In this document: positions 41,123 to 48,457 of the stretch, one piece after another | How positions within the stretch are numbered: the first letter of the stretch is position 1 | Layout: the number at the start of each line of letters is the position of its first letter | Origin: NORP259 sp041398705 | Lineage (GTDB): Bacteria; Planctomycetota; UBA1135; GCA-002686595 | Assembly: GCA_041398705.1 (NCBI GenBank) | Contig: JAWKUI010000011.1 | Location: 41,061-105,060 of the forward strand | Direction: 5' to 3' | DNA: 64,000 bases | Notes under the pieces: generated by a model | What the model was told of the DNA's origin: nothing | What the model saw: only the letters and a program-made list of their open reading frames with translations | Databases searched by the model: none | Position numbers and translations under genes: made by a program

Positions 41123-41341
41123 TCAGGACTTGCCCGAAGACCCAGGTTGGGACGGGGCGGGGCGCTCTTCGCGCAGGCCGCACGGCTTGCCCGATTCCCG
41201 CAGGACGACGGCGGCGGGCATGGTCTGCGAGCGGAAGCCGTAGGCCCGACAGGCATAGGGCTGGGCGGGCTGCCAGGTCATCAGGAAATGACGGCAGCCG
41301 GAACATGAGGTGCGCCCTTGAAGCGGTTCTCCCGGTACCAT
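41123..41341 (-). CDS. Small Cys-containing conserved-looking protein
   Basis: A 72-residue protein (ATG 41341). A CSGCRHFLMTWQPAQPYACRAYGFRS pattern is visible in pieces: CSGC at 13-16, TWQPAQPYACRAYGF at 22-36, and SGKPC at 50-54. The spacing of four cysteines with Tyr/Phe/Pro resembles a small, uncharacterised family with CxxC, PyaCxAxGF and SGxxC blocks, likely metal-binding. It overlaps no other convincing gene, lying between the polyferredoxin and Sel1 genes. The family resemblance is from memory, so confidence is moderate. Confidence 0.5.
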   Translation of the reverse strand: MVPGEPLQGRTSCSGCRHFLMTWQPAQPYACRAYGFRSQTMPAAVVLRESGKPCGLREERPAPSQPGSSGKS

Positions 41342-41549
41342 AGAAACTTGCCCGCCAGGGAACCCTATCGGGACCCTGGCGCCCAGGCTCAACCCCAAAG
41401 CGGGGGGATGGGCCCCCCGGCCCAAGCGGGATTCCGGGGACTCGCACCGCTGGACCCGGATTGGGAGGGATCATGATGCTCTTGGCAACGTGCCGGCCGC
41501 AGCCGGACACCTTCCCCCGGATCCGCCCGGTACGGGCTTGGAATTCCCA

Positions 41550-42923
41550 ATGAGTCGTCGGGAAGAGATCGCAGAGATTCGGCAGGCCGCCTTCGATGGG
41601 GTGCCGGACGCCCAGTACGAGCTTGGCTGCGCCTATGCCGAAGGGCTGGGGGTGCCGCGCAACCCGCGCACGGCGCTGCGCTGGTTCCTGAAGTCCGCGG
41701 AGCAAGGCCACGCCGAAGCCCAGACCGCGGTCGGCTACTGCTATCTGAACGGCGAGGGCACCGCCGGGGACGACGATCAGGCTGTGCTCTGGTTGCGCCG
41801 CGCCCTTGAGAGCGGCTCCACCGATGCGCGGCGCTATCTGACTGGGTGCCGCATCTATGGTCAGGGCATGCCCGCCGAATTCGAAGCGGGTCTCGCGGAA
41901 GCCGAGGAGCTGTTCGCGAGCACCGAAGATCCGGAGTACGCCTACCTGCTCGCCTGCGCCTGGTCGGACCTGCGCGACGACGAAAGTCGCGCCCAATCCT
42001 GGCACGAACGGGCCGCCGCCCTCGGCCACGACGAATCGATGGTCTGGATGGGCTACTACCACCGGTACGGCATCGGTGTGCCGCGGGACCTCAAGCTTGC
42101 CTTCGAGTGGTACCAACGGGCTGCAGAAGCGGGCAACGAAGCCGGCCTCGAGAACATCGCCGTGTGTTATCAACACGGCGAAGGGGTGCCGCAGGACCTG
42201 GAGCTGGCCTACGACTATCGCCGCCAGGCCGCGGAGCGCGGTTTCTCGGTGAGCCGGCGCTGGCTCGGCAAACACCTGATCCACGGCGCAGGGGTCGCCG
42301 CGGATCCTGCCCGGGGCATCAGCATGCTCGAAGCCCTCGCCGACGAGGACGCCGCCGCCTGCATGATGCTCGGCGAGGTGTACTACTACGGCGAAGGGGT
42401 CGACAGCGACCTGGATCGCGCGACCCAATGGTTCGAACGCGCCGCGCAGGGGGACCTGCCCGAAGCGTGGACGTTCCTGGGCACGATGGCCTTCTACGGC
42501 GAAGGTCGCAACAAAGACGCGAAACTCGCCGAACGCCTCTACCGCCAAGCCGCCGAGCGGGATGAGCCCCAGGCCCTGTACAACCTCGCGTGGCTGCTCG
42601 AAGAGCGCGGCGAAGAAACTCTGGCCCTCGAATACCTCGAACGCGCCGCTGGCTTGGGCCACGGCCCCTCGGCCTGTTTGCTTGCCGAGCGCTGCCTGGA
42701 GGCCGAACCGCCGCAGTTCGATCGCGCCGTGGAATGGCTCGAGCCCGCCGTGGCCGAAGAGGATCCCGACGCGCTGTTCATGCGCGCCGAAATGCTGCGC
42801 GACGGCGTCGGCGGAGTCCCCGACCTGCGCGCGGCGATGGAGTTGTTCCATTTGGCGCAGATCCAGGGACGCGATACGCGCGTGGAGCGGGGGGTGTTGC
42901 GGCGGAGGAGGCGCGGAATGTGA
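41550..42923 (+). CDS. Sel1-like repeat protein
   Basis: A 457-residue soluble protein made almost entirely of about eleven Sel1/TPR-like helical repeats of ~36 residues (for example AQYELGCAYAEGLGVPRNP and YYYGEGVDSDLDRATQWFERA). Such proteins are scaffolds for protein-protein contacts. ATG 41550 is chosen because an upstream start would add only a proline-rich unstructured stretch. The last ~14 residues (with LRRRRRGM) and the stop are encoded inside the left arm of the large palindrome at 42881, so the C-terminus was probably rewritten by that element. Confidence 0.85.
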   Translation: MSRREEIAEIRQAAFDGVPDAQYELGCAYAEGLGVPRNPRTALRWFLKSAEQGHAEAQTAVGYCYLNGEGTAGDDDQAVLWLRRALESGSTDARRYLTGCRIYGQGMPAEFEAGLAEAEELFASTEDPEYAYLLACAWSDLRDDESRAQSWHERAAALGHDESMVWMGYYHRYGIGVPRDLKLAFEWYQRAAEAGNEAGLENIAVCYQHGEGVPQDLELAYDYRRQAAERGFSVSRRWLGKHLIHGAGVAADPARGISMLEALADEDAAACMMLGEVYYYGEGVDSDLDRATQWFERAAQGDLPEAWTFLGTMAFYGEGRNKDAKLAERLYRQAAERDEPQALYNLAWLLEERGEETLALEYLERAAGLGHGPSACLLAERCLEAEPPQFDRAVEWLEPAVAEEDPDALFMRAEMLRDGVGGVPDLRAAMELFHLAQIQGRDTRVERGVLRRRRRGM

Positions 42924-43133
42924 GGGGGGTGGGGCGACTACGCCGCCCCACCCCCCTCACATTCCGCTCCCCCTCCCCCACAACACCCCCCGCCCCACGG
43001 TTGAATTGTGTTACGTACGGAAGCGGGTTTAAGGTCACGTTATTCGCCGCGTACGCCGCCGATTTCGGCGGCGTACGCGGCGAATAACGTGACTACTTAA
43101 ACCCGCTTCCGTACGTAACACAATTCAACCGTG
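42881..43133. repeat. Double palindromic element between convergent genes
   Basis: Two large inverted repeats stand side by side. The first has arms 42881-42936 and 42944-42999; its inner 24 bp (42913-42936 and 42944-42967) are perfect and the outer part has several mismatches. The second spans 42996-43133 with ~65-base arms around the loop 43061-43066, perfect apart from one 2-base indel and its neighbourhood. The element supplies the stop codons of both flanking convergent genes. It is less GC-rich in its second half than its surroundings. It could be an inserted palindromic element or a strong bidirectional terminator. Confidence 0.85.
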
Positions 43134-43316
43134 CCGATGCCCCAACCAAATCACCTTCAACATCTTCAAGTTAATCACCAAAAACCTCCAAGCCTGCCAA
43201 GGCGCAAACACCCTCCAAAACCGCGTCCACCCCGTCGGCTTCGTCGCAAACACCGCCTCATCCTCCGGCTGCCAAAGGACCCGCCCGTTCGCCATTTCCG
43301 CTTTCTTCTCTTCCAT
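43125..43316 (-). CDS. Small Trp-rich protein downstream of the SQR-like gene
   Basis: A 63-residue protein with a Trp/Phe/Arg-rich second half (FWRVFAPWQAWRFLVINLKML), probably an amphipathic membrane-surface helix. It begins 17 bases after the SQR-like gene, so the two are likely co-transcribed. Small proteins of this kind accompany some flavoprotein oxidoreductase genes. It could help the monotopic enzyme sit on the membrane; that is inference. Its stop codon lies in the palindromic element. Confidence 0.6.
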   Translation of the reverse strand: MEEKKAEMANGRVLWQPEDEAVFATKPTGWTRFWRVFAPWQAWRFLVINLKMLKVIWLGHRHG

Positions 43317-43333
43317 AACTATCTCCTCGCCGA

Positions 43334-44791
43334 TCACTCGGGAATCAGGGACCAACCGGGACGCAGTTTCGCTTTGTGCAGGAACATGTGGTGCAGGCCG
43401 ATCTTGATCCAGTGGCCAGCCAAACCAATCTCCCCGTACGTCAACTTGGTATCGCGGCCATACTCGGGATACCGCTCCCAATCGGGCACGATCGGATACA
43501 CGACCATCGACGCGGCCGTACCCGTAAACGGGTTGGCCCCCGCCGAGGCCACACACGCCGCGCCCATCTCCGCCATCGACGCATAGTGCGGCGCGGCGTT
43601 CTTGCCTTCGATGCGATCGACGATCGTCTTGGCTACGGCCTTGCCGATCGTCGCCGACGGCATGCCAGTGCGCGGCGGGGTCGGGTTGATCGGAGTGCCG
43701 TTAACGCTCTTGCGCGGCTTCGAAATCGCGTGCGGGGGCGCGAACGCGATGCCCACGGCGAACAGGTTGTCGTAGGTCGGGTTCTGGTAGCTGCGCGGCC
43801 AGTCGCTGGCTTTCCACTCCTCGTAGGGTTTGCCTGAGTAGTCCGCGTCCACCTTCATGAACCCGTTCGGCGCGAACAGCGTGGAGGTGATGTCCTCACC
43901 CGCGCGGTTGAACGCGGCCAGGCCAACTCCCGAGAAGGGCGGCAGCAGCATCGCCAGGTCGAACTTGACCTCGTGTTGTCCGCCGTCGAGCGTTTCGTAG
44001 TACGCGCCGCCCTTCTGTACTTCCTGCACGTGCGCACGGGTGATCCACTTCAGGCCCCGTTCGGCAAACAGCGATTCGGTGAAGATCTTCGACGGCGTCA
44101 CATACCCGCCGTACTTGAGGTTCAGGCCGCCCATGCCGAAGTCGCCGAGTTCGTACTCGTTGGACAACCACACGATCTCCGCCTTGTCGCGCACCTTGCG
44201 CTTGCGCAGCTCGAATTCCAGGTTGACGATGTATTCGAACGCAGCTCCTTGGCAAGTGCACGTGCCGTGCCCGGTGCCGACGAGGAAACGTTGCTTCTCG
44301 CCCTTGCGCATGCGCGCCACGGATTCATCCAGCGCGTGCGACATCTCCGCCGCGTGGCCTTCCGTGCAGACCGAGAAGGAATGACCGCCGTCGGGGCCGA
44401 GGCCGGGCGTAGCTTCGAACTTCAGCTTGGGCCCGGTGGCGTTGATCAGATAGTCGTAGGGCAGGTTCTCGCGTTTGCCCTCTTGGCCGGCCACGGTCGA
44501 TTCGACCACGACGTAGGGCTGGGCGTTGTCGGAGTTGCCCTCGGGATGGATCGCAACGGCTTTGGCTTGTTGGAATTCGATGCCTGCCTTGCGGTAGACC
44601 GGTGCGAGCTCGAACACCACCTTCTGCGGCTTCATCAGGCCGATGCCGACCCAGATGTTCGAAGGGATCCAGTTGTAGGTGGGTTTGGGAGAGACGACCG
44701 TGACGGTATGACCGTCCCCGAGCCATTTGCGGAGGAAGCTCGCGGCCGTATGGCCGGACACGCCAGCCCCCAATACCACTACCTTTGCCAT
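43334..44791 (-). CDS. Sulfide:quinone oxidoreductase-like FAD-dependent enzyme
   Basis: A 485-residue flavoprotein of the two-dinucleotide-binding-domain family. The FAD-binding GAGVSG is at 8-13, ATGPK near 118-122 and a second block VGTGHGTCTCQGAAFEY at 171-187. Cysteines at 142, 178 and 180 are candidates for sulfide or persulfide chemistry, but no cysteine is found near 345-355, where canonical SQRs have a third catalytic Cys. The C-terminal region is long and has aromatic/amphipathic segments suited to membrane contact. It may oxidise sulfide to quinone or act as a related quinone reductase. Confidence 0.75.
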   Translation of the reverse strand: MAKVVVLGAGVSGHTAASFLRKWLGDGHTVTVVSPKPTYNWIPSNIWVGIGLMKPQKVVFELAPVYRKAGIEFQQAKAVAIHPEGNSDNAQPYVVVESTVAGQEGKRENLPYDYLINATGPKLKFEATPGLGPDGGHSFSVCTEGHAAEMSHALDESVARMRKGEKQRFLVGTGHGTCTCQGAAFEYIVNLEFELRKRKVRDKAEIVWLSNEYELGDFGMGGLNLKYGGYVTPSKIFTESLFAERGLKWITRAHVQEVQKGGAYYETLDGGQHEVKFDLAMLLPPFSGVGLAAFNRAGEDITSTLFAPNGFMKVDADYSGKPYEEWKASDWPRSYQNPTYDNLFAVGIAFAPPHAISKPRKSVNGTPINPTPPRTGMPSATIGKAVAKTIVDRIEGKNAAPHYASMAEMGAACVASAGANPFTGTAASMVVYPIVPDWERYPEYGRDTKLTYGEIGLAGHWIKIGLHHMFLHKAKLRPGWSLIPE

Positions 44792-44978
44792 GTTTGCATC
44801 CGTTGTCAGGCGGCGGTGCCGCGCGGGGAAGGAGCCCGTGGCGCCGCGCGAGGCATGGGGGTTACCCACCCACCGCGTAGCGGAACAGGTGGAAAGCCAA
44901 GGAGTGGCTTCCGACTGGGTTGGGGCCCTTCCGGACTTCGATGGTTCCCGAAAAGCCGGAAATCCGGCCTGCGACTTC
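44792..44978 (-). other. Long GC-rich leader before the SQR-like gene with several hairpins
   Basis: 187 bases separate the binding-protein gene from the SQR-like gene. On the minus strand the segment can fold into successive hairpins (for example 44891-44912 around GGAAAGCC/GGCTTCC, and 44820-44851 around GCGCGG). It was compared by eye with cobalamin and other common riboswitches and did not match their conserved cores. An unknown structured leader or a terminator for the upstream gene are both possible. Confidence 0.3.
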
Positions 44979-45860
44979 CTACCAGCTCCACTGCAGGGCC
45001 TGACGCTGCAGCTCCTCCGCAGCATCCACCAGATACTGGGAGGTGGTGGTGAGCAGGCAACCGGGCAGATGCACGATGCGATTCAAAGTCAACGCATGCA
45101 GGGGCGCGGAGTCGAGGGCCGCCTTCAGGGTGTCGAGGGCCGGGCTCTGCCCTTCAGGCCCCTTGGACACGATCAGGATGTCCGGTTGAATCGCCAGCAG
45201 ACCCTCGAGGTCCAGATCCCGGTGTCCTGCGATGCCCGCCTCAGCGGCGGCGTTCTTGAGTCCTGCCCACCGGATCATCAGGTCGTAACTCGTGTCCGAA
45301 CCCGCGGTACCGCCCCCCGCGCCGTAGTTCGAATAGACCATGGCGCTCTTGTTTGCGATCGCAACGCCCTGCTGCTGCAAGCGGTCGAGGCGCGCGTGCA
45401 GATCGCCAAGGACCTGCTCGGCCCGTTCCGATTGCCCCAAGGCACTGCCCAGGGTTCGCAGGGAGGTGTCGAGATCTTCAATGCGCGCCACCGTGGGCAG
45501 GAACAACACCGGAATGCCCGCCGACTCGAGCACCGGACGCATCGCCGGCTCCTGCCAATCGTGGGCCACCACCCAATCGACCTCGCGGCTGAGCAACTCT
45601 TCGACGCTCAATCCGGGCAAGGTCGGCAGCGCCGCCCAACCTTCGCCCTCCACGTTGGCATTCTCAAGCACCGTGCGCGGCAGGCCCACCAAGCGCTCCG
45701 GCCCGATGAACTCCGAAAGCAGATCGAGCGCAGCGCCATTGGCGGGCACGATGCGGCTGTGCGTGCTTGCACCCGCAGGCTGCGACCGGTCCGGGCGATC
45801 GCAGGCGGGAGAGAAAGCGGCGAGCAGAACGGCAACGAGGATCAGAACAGAGTGCTTCAT
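44979..45860 (-). CDS. Periplasmic metal-chelate (cobalamin/iron-siderophore) binding lipoprotein
   Basis: A 293-residue substrate-binding protein of the BtuF/FepB type. The lipobox SPAC gives an acylated Cys at 20. The mature protein shows the two-lobe pattern joined by a long helix: IVPANGAALDLL and LPGLSVEELLSREVDWVVAHDW in the first lobe, SMV/YSNYG and GLLAIQPDILIVSKG in the second. No permease or ATPase gene follows, so it must work with a transporter encoded elsewhere. ATG 45860 starts a normal lipoprotein signal. Heme, cobalamin and ferric siderophores are all possible ligands. Confidence 0.8.
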   Translation of the reverse strand: MKHSVLILVAVLLAAFSPACDRPDRSQPAGASTHSRIVPANGAALDLLSEFIGPERLVGLPRTVLENANVEGEGWAALPTLPGLSVEELLSREVDWVVAHDWQEPAMRPVLESAGIPVLFLPTVARIEDLDTSLRTLGSALGQSERAEQVLGDLHARLDRLQQQGVAIANKSAMVYSNYGAGGGTAGSDTSYDLMIRWAGLKNAAAEAGIAGHRDLDLEGLLAIQPDILIVSKGPEGQSPALDTLKAALDSAPLHALTLNRIVHLPGCLLTTTSQYLVDAAEELQRQALQWSW

Positions 45861-45902
45861 CGGTAGGGGGACGCCGAGTGTAGGGGCAACGACCCTGCCT
45901 GG

Positions 45903-45926
45903 AAATCGAGTCGCATTGGCAATTGC
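45903..45926 (-). promoter_or_regulatory. Possible Fur-box-like site upstream of the binding-protein gene
   Basis: About 45-65 bases before the ATG at 45860, the sequence reads on the plus strand AAATCGAGTCGCATTGGC followed by AATTGC. It resembles Fur boxes of the AATGAGAATCATT-type spacing, with several mismatches. If real it would favour an iron-related ligand for the binding protein. Judged by eye only. Confidence 0.3.
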
Positions 45927-46103
45927 CGAGTCGCAGCAACCCGGCCCCTGCCGTCTTGGGCCTCTCCCCTTGATTCTCGTCAATCCGGCGGGATTCGCCA
46001 GTTCGGGGCCATCGGCACCCATCGCTCTGGGGGGGGTCGGAACCGGGCGGAGTTCGCCCGGCGTTCCGCCGCGATCTCATCCACAGTGCAAACGAGAATC
46101 CCC

Positions 46104-46526
46104 ATGACACTCATCCCCCAAGACAAGTGGTTTGGCTTGGACCGGCTCTTTGGCGAATTCCTGCCGTCCCTCAGCCCCGGCGCGAGCGAAGATTTCTTCA
46201 CTCCCCGGGTGGATGTGAAGGAACTGGACGGCCACTACGAAATCACCGCCGAGCTGCCTGGAGTGGCGAAAGAGGACATCCACGTGCATGTCCAGGACGG
46301 CGTTTTGAGCCTCGAGGCCGAGACCTCCAGCGACAGCAAGAAGGAGGAGAAAGGCAAGTGGATCCGCCAGGAGCGCCGCTACGGCCGCTACGTGCGCACC
46401 TTCCAGCTCGGAAAGGGTGTACAAGAGTCTGACATCCAGGCTTCCTTCAAAGACGGTATCCTGCACCTGCGGGCACCCAAGGCCTCTGCCGAGACCCACC
46501 AGCCGCGCAAAATCCAGATTTCGTGA
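46104..46526 (+). CDS. Hsp20-family small heat shock protein
   Basis: A 140-residue canonical small heat shock protein. The alpha-crystallin domain runs from PRVDVKELDGHYEITAEL to the conserved ELPGVAKEDIHV and the GRYVRTFQLGKGV strand, and the A-x-x-x-G-I/V-L motif appears as ASFKDGILHL. The C-terminal IQIS is the I-x-I anchoring motif. It binds unfolding proteins in the cytoplasm. ATG 46104 is preferred to GTG 46086. Compared with the Hsp20 at 15750 it is closer to family consensus. Confidence 0.92.
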   Translation: MTLIPQDKWFGLDRLFGEFLPSLSPGASEDFFTPRVDVKELDGHYEITAELPGVAKEDIHVHVQDGVLSLEAETSSDSKKEEKGKWIRQERRYGRYVRTFQLGKGVQESDIQASFKDGILHLRAPKASAETHQPRKIQIS

Positions 46527-46754
46527 CGGCCTTCGCGCCCAAATGGCGCGTTCCCTTCCAGGGCCCCCGGGAATCCCGGCGAACCAGCCCCAAGCGGGCT
46601 CGTCGGCCGCCTGGGGGCCCTCTTTCGTTGGAGATTGCGCGTCAGGGGCAGTCCGCTCGCGGGTCTGCGGCGATGCCGCGGTGCTGCAGGCCTGCTCGAT
46701 CTCCTGCCATGCTGCGAACGGCAGGGGCCTTTGACGAATGCTGCCTGAAAAGGG

Positions 46755-46791
46755 AAGCCCCCCAACCGGGGAGGGACCGGTTGGGGGGCTT
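46755..46791. terminator. Bidirectional terminator hairpin between hsp20 and the sigma factor gene
   Basis: A perfect 15-bp inverted repeat (46755-46769 and 46777-46791) with a seven-base loop sits 24 bases past the sigma-factor stop and well beyond hsp20. The 288-base gap between these convergent genes shows no other gene. Confidence 0.75.
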
Positions 46792-46814
46792 CTGGGAGGG
46801 GGGTTATGCGGGTT

Positions 46815-47663
46815 CTAGAGCAGCATGGTGGTGGTTTTGCTGCCGAACATGCTCTTGAGGCGGGCCATCACGTTGCTGTGGATCTGGCAGACGCGGCTCT
46901 CGGTGAGGGAGAGCATTTCGCCGATCTCGCGCATGGTGTGGCCGACCTGGTAGTACTGCTCGATGATGAAGCGTTCCTTGTGGGTCAGGCTGCGGGTGAT
47001 GTAACCCATCATGTCCTGTTTGTTGAGTTCGCCGATCGGATCGACGGAACGCTTGTCCTCGAGCACGTCGACTTTCTCCATGGAGGAGTCGTCGTCGCGG
47101 TCTTCCCACTTGTCGCTCAGCGAGTACATGGCCTTGGCGGAGCCGGCCTGGATCTCGCGGGAGAGTTCCTGGTGGTCCATCTCGAGGGCGTCGGCCAGCT
47201 CGGCGTGGGTGGGTTCGCGGCCCATTTCGCCGGTCAGGCGTTGCAGGGCCTTGTCGATGCGGCTGGCCTTGAGGCGCACGAGGCGCGGCACCCAGTCCTG
47301 GCTGCGCAGTTGGTCGAGGATCGAGCCGCGGATACGGGTGGTGCAGTAGGTCTTGAACTTGATGCCGCGCTCGGGGTCGAAGCCGCGGATGGCGTCCATG
47401 AGGCCGAACAGGCCGGCGCTGATCAGGTCGTCGAGTTCGATCGACTTGGGCAGGGTCTGCAGCAGGCGCTCGGCGATGTACTTGACCAGGGGATAGTGGC
47501 GCTCCATGAGCACGTTACGGATGTGCTCGAGCTCCTTGCGCTGGGAAGCGCCTCCCTGCCGGGTAGCCCGGTAGATCCCCCAGATCTCCTCGGTCGGCAG
47601 CTCTTCCACCGGCCCCCCGGGAGCCGATTGGGAAGTGTTGGCGGGTTGATTGTCAGTACTCAT
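46815..47663 (-). CDS. RNA polymerase sigma factor, FliA/WhiG family
   Basis: A 282-residue sigma-70-family factor. Region 2 (about 50-125) includes ELDDLISAGLFGLMDAIRGFDP and FKTYCTTRIRGSILDQLRSQDW; region 3 follows with TGEMGREPTHAELADAL; region 4 (about 225-275) carries MREIGEMLSLTESRVCQIHS as the helix-turn-helix. Length and the region-2 sequence place it in the FliA/WhiG (sigma28) group that in other bacteria directs flagellar, sporulation or morphogenesis genes. No flagellar gene is nearby. It follows apt on the same strand after a 31-base gap. Confidence 0.9.
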   Translation of the reverse strand: MSTDNQPANTSQSAPGGPVEELPTEEIWGIYRATRQGGASQRKELEHIRNVLMERHYPLVKYIAERLLQTLPKSIELDDLISAGLFGLMDAIRGFDPERGIKFKTYCTTRIRGSILDQLRSQDWVPRLVRLKASRIDKALQRLTGEMGREPTHAELADALEMDHQELSREIQAGSAKAMYSLSDKWEDRDDDSSMEKVDVLEDKRSVDPIGELNKQDMMGYITRSLTHKERFIIEQYYQVGHTMREIGEMLSLTESRVCQIHSNVMARLKSMFGSKTTTMLL

Positions 47664-47694
47664 GGCGATGAAGCGAACGCTAGGGGTGCAGGCC

Positions 47695-48204
47695 CTAGTA
47701 GTGAAGCAGGGCGTGCACAGGCAGGCCTTCGAGGCGATCGCGGCCGTTCAGGAACCCCAACTCGATGACCACCGCAGCCGCAACGGGCACACCGCCCAGC
47801 TTGCGAACCAGGTTCACCGCAGCACCCATGGTGCCGCCGGTGGCCAGCAGGTCGTCGACCAGCAGTACGCGCTGCCCCTTGGCGCAGGCGTCCACGTGCA
47901 CCTCGAGGGTGTCCGTGCCGTACTCCAGGTCGTAGGTTTCCGAGACCCGCTGCCAGGGCAACTTGCCCGGCTTGCGGATCGGTACGAATCCCTTTTTGGC
48001 GAAATGGGCGACGGCGGTTCCGAAGATGAAGCCCCTCGACTCCATGCCGAACACCAGGTCGTAGGAATCCGGGTCCACCGATTCGGCCAAGCCACGGATG
48101 GCATGGTCCAACGCCTCGGCGTTCTGCAGGAGCGGCGTGATGTCCTTAAACAGAATCCCGGGTTTCGGGAAATCGGGGACGTCACGGATGTATCGCTCGA
48201 GCAC
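47695..48204 (-). CDS. apt: Adenine phosphoribosyltransferase
   Basis: A 169-residue purine-salvage enzyme making AMP from adenine and PRPP. IRDVPDFPKPGILFKDITPLL at the N-terminus, GMESRGFIFG and the PRPP-binding VLLVDDLLATGGTM are all present. GTG 48204 is chosen because GGAGG lies five bases before it and it gives the usual family start; upstream in-frame GTGs at 48216 and 48258 are alternatives. It is probably co-transcribed with the downstream sigma-factor gene. The AT-rich 48305-48400 region upstream likely holds the promoter. Confidence 0.93.
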   Translation of the reverse strand: MLERYIRDVPDFPKPGILFKDITPLLQNAEALDHAIRGLAESVDPDSYDLVFGMESRGFIFGTAVAHFAKKGFVPIRKPGKLPWQRVSETYDLEYGTDTLEVHVDACAKGQRVLLVDDLLATGGTMGAAVNLVRKLGGVPVAAAVVIELGFLNGRDRLEGLPVHALLHY

Positions 48205-48457
48205 AGGTTCCTCCACCGGGTGGTGCGACCAGGGAAACGCAACCAGACACCCGTCCACTTAGGGTTTTCGGATGGTCGGGGTGGAGTCTTGACCAGCGCC
48301 CGGCGTTTCTAGGGTGTTTCTTAACTGGGGGCTGTTTCGCGATGAGATAAGTGTCGGAAAATAAGAGAGTTACGGAAAGAATTGCCGGATGGACTCCAGT
48401 TGCGGGCGAGGTGCTGGAGGGAGTGGGCGCGGTGAGGGGGTGCTTCGCCCGATTTCC

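Noticed and set aside
41034..42851. 605-codon minus-strand frame opposite the Sel1 gene
   Set aside because: The plus strand encodes regular Sel1 repeats; the minus frame has no recognisable domain. Only the small frame at 41123-41341 in another phase was kept.
44792..44978. Cobalamin riboswitch before the SQR-like gene or after the binding-protein gene
   Set aside because: The conserved B12-box and core elements were not found on either strand, and the position downstream of the binding-protein gene is wrong for controlling it.
46527..46814. Possible coding frame between hsp20 and the sigma-factor gene
   Set aside because: Available frames are short, Arg/Pro-rich and overlap the terminator hairpin at 46755-46791; nothing resembles a protein family.
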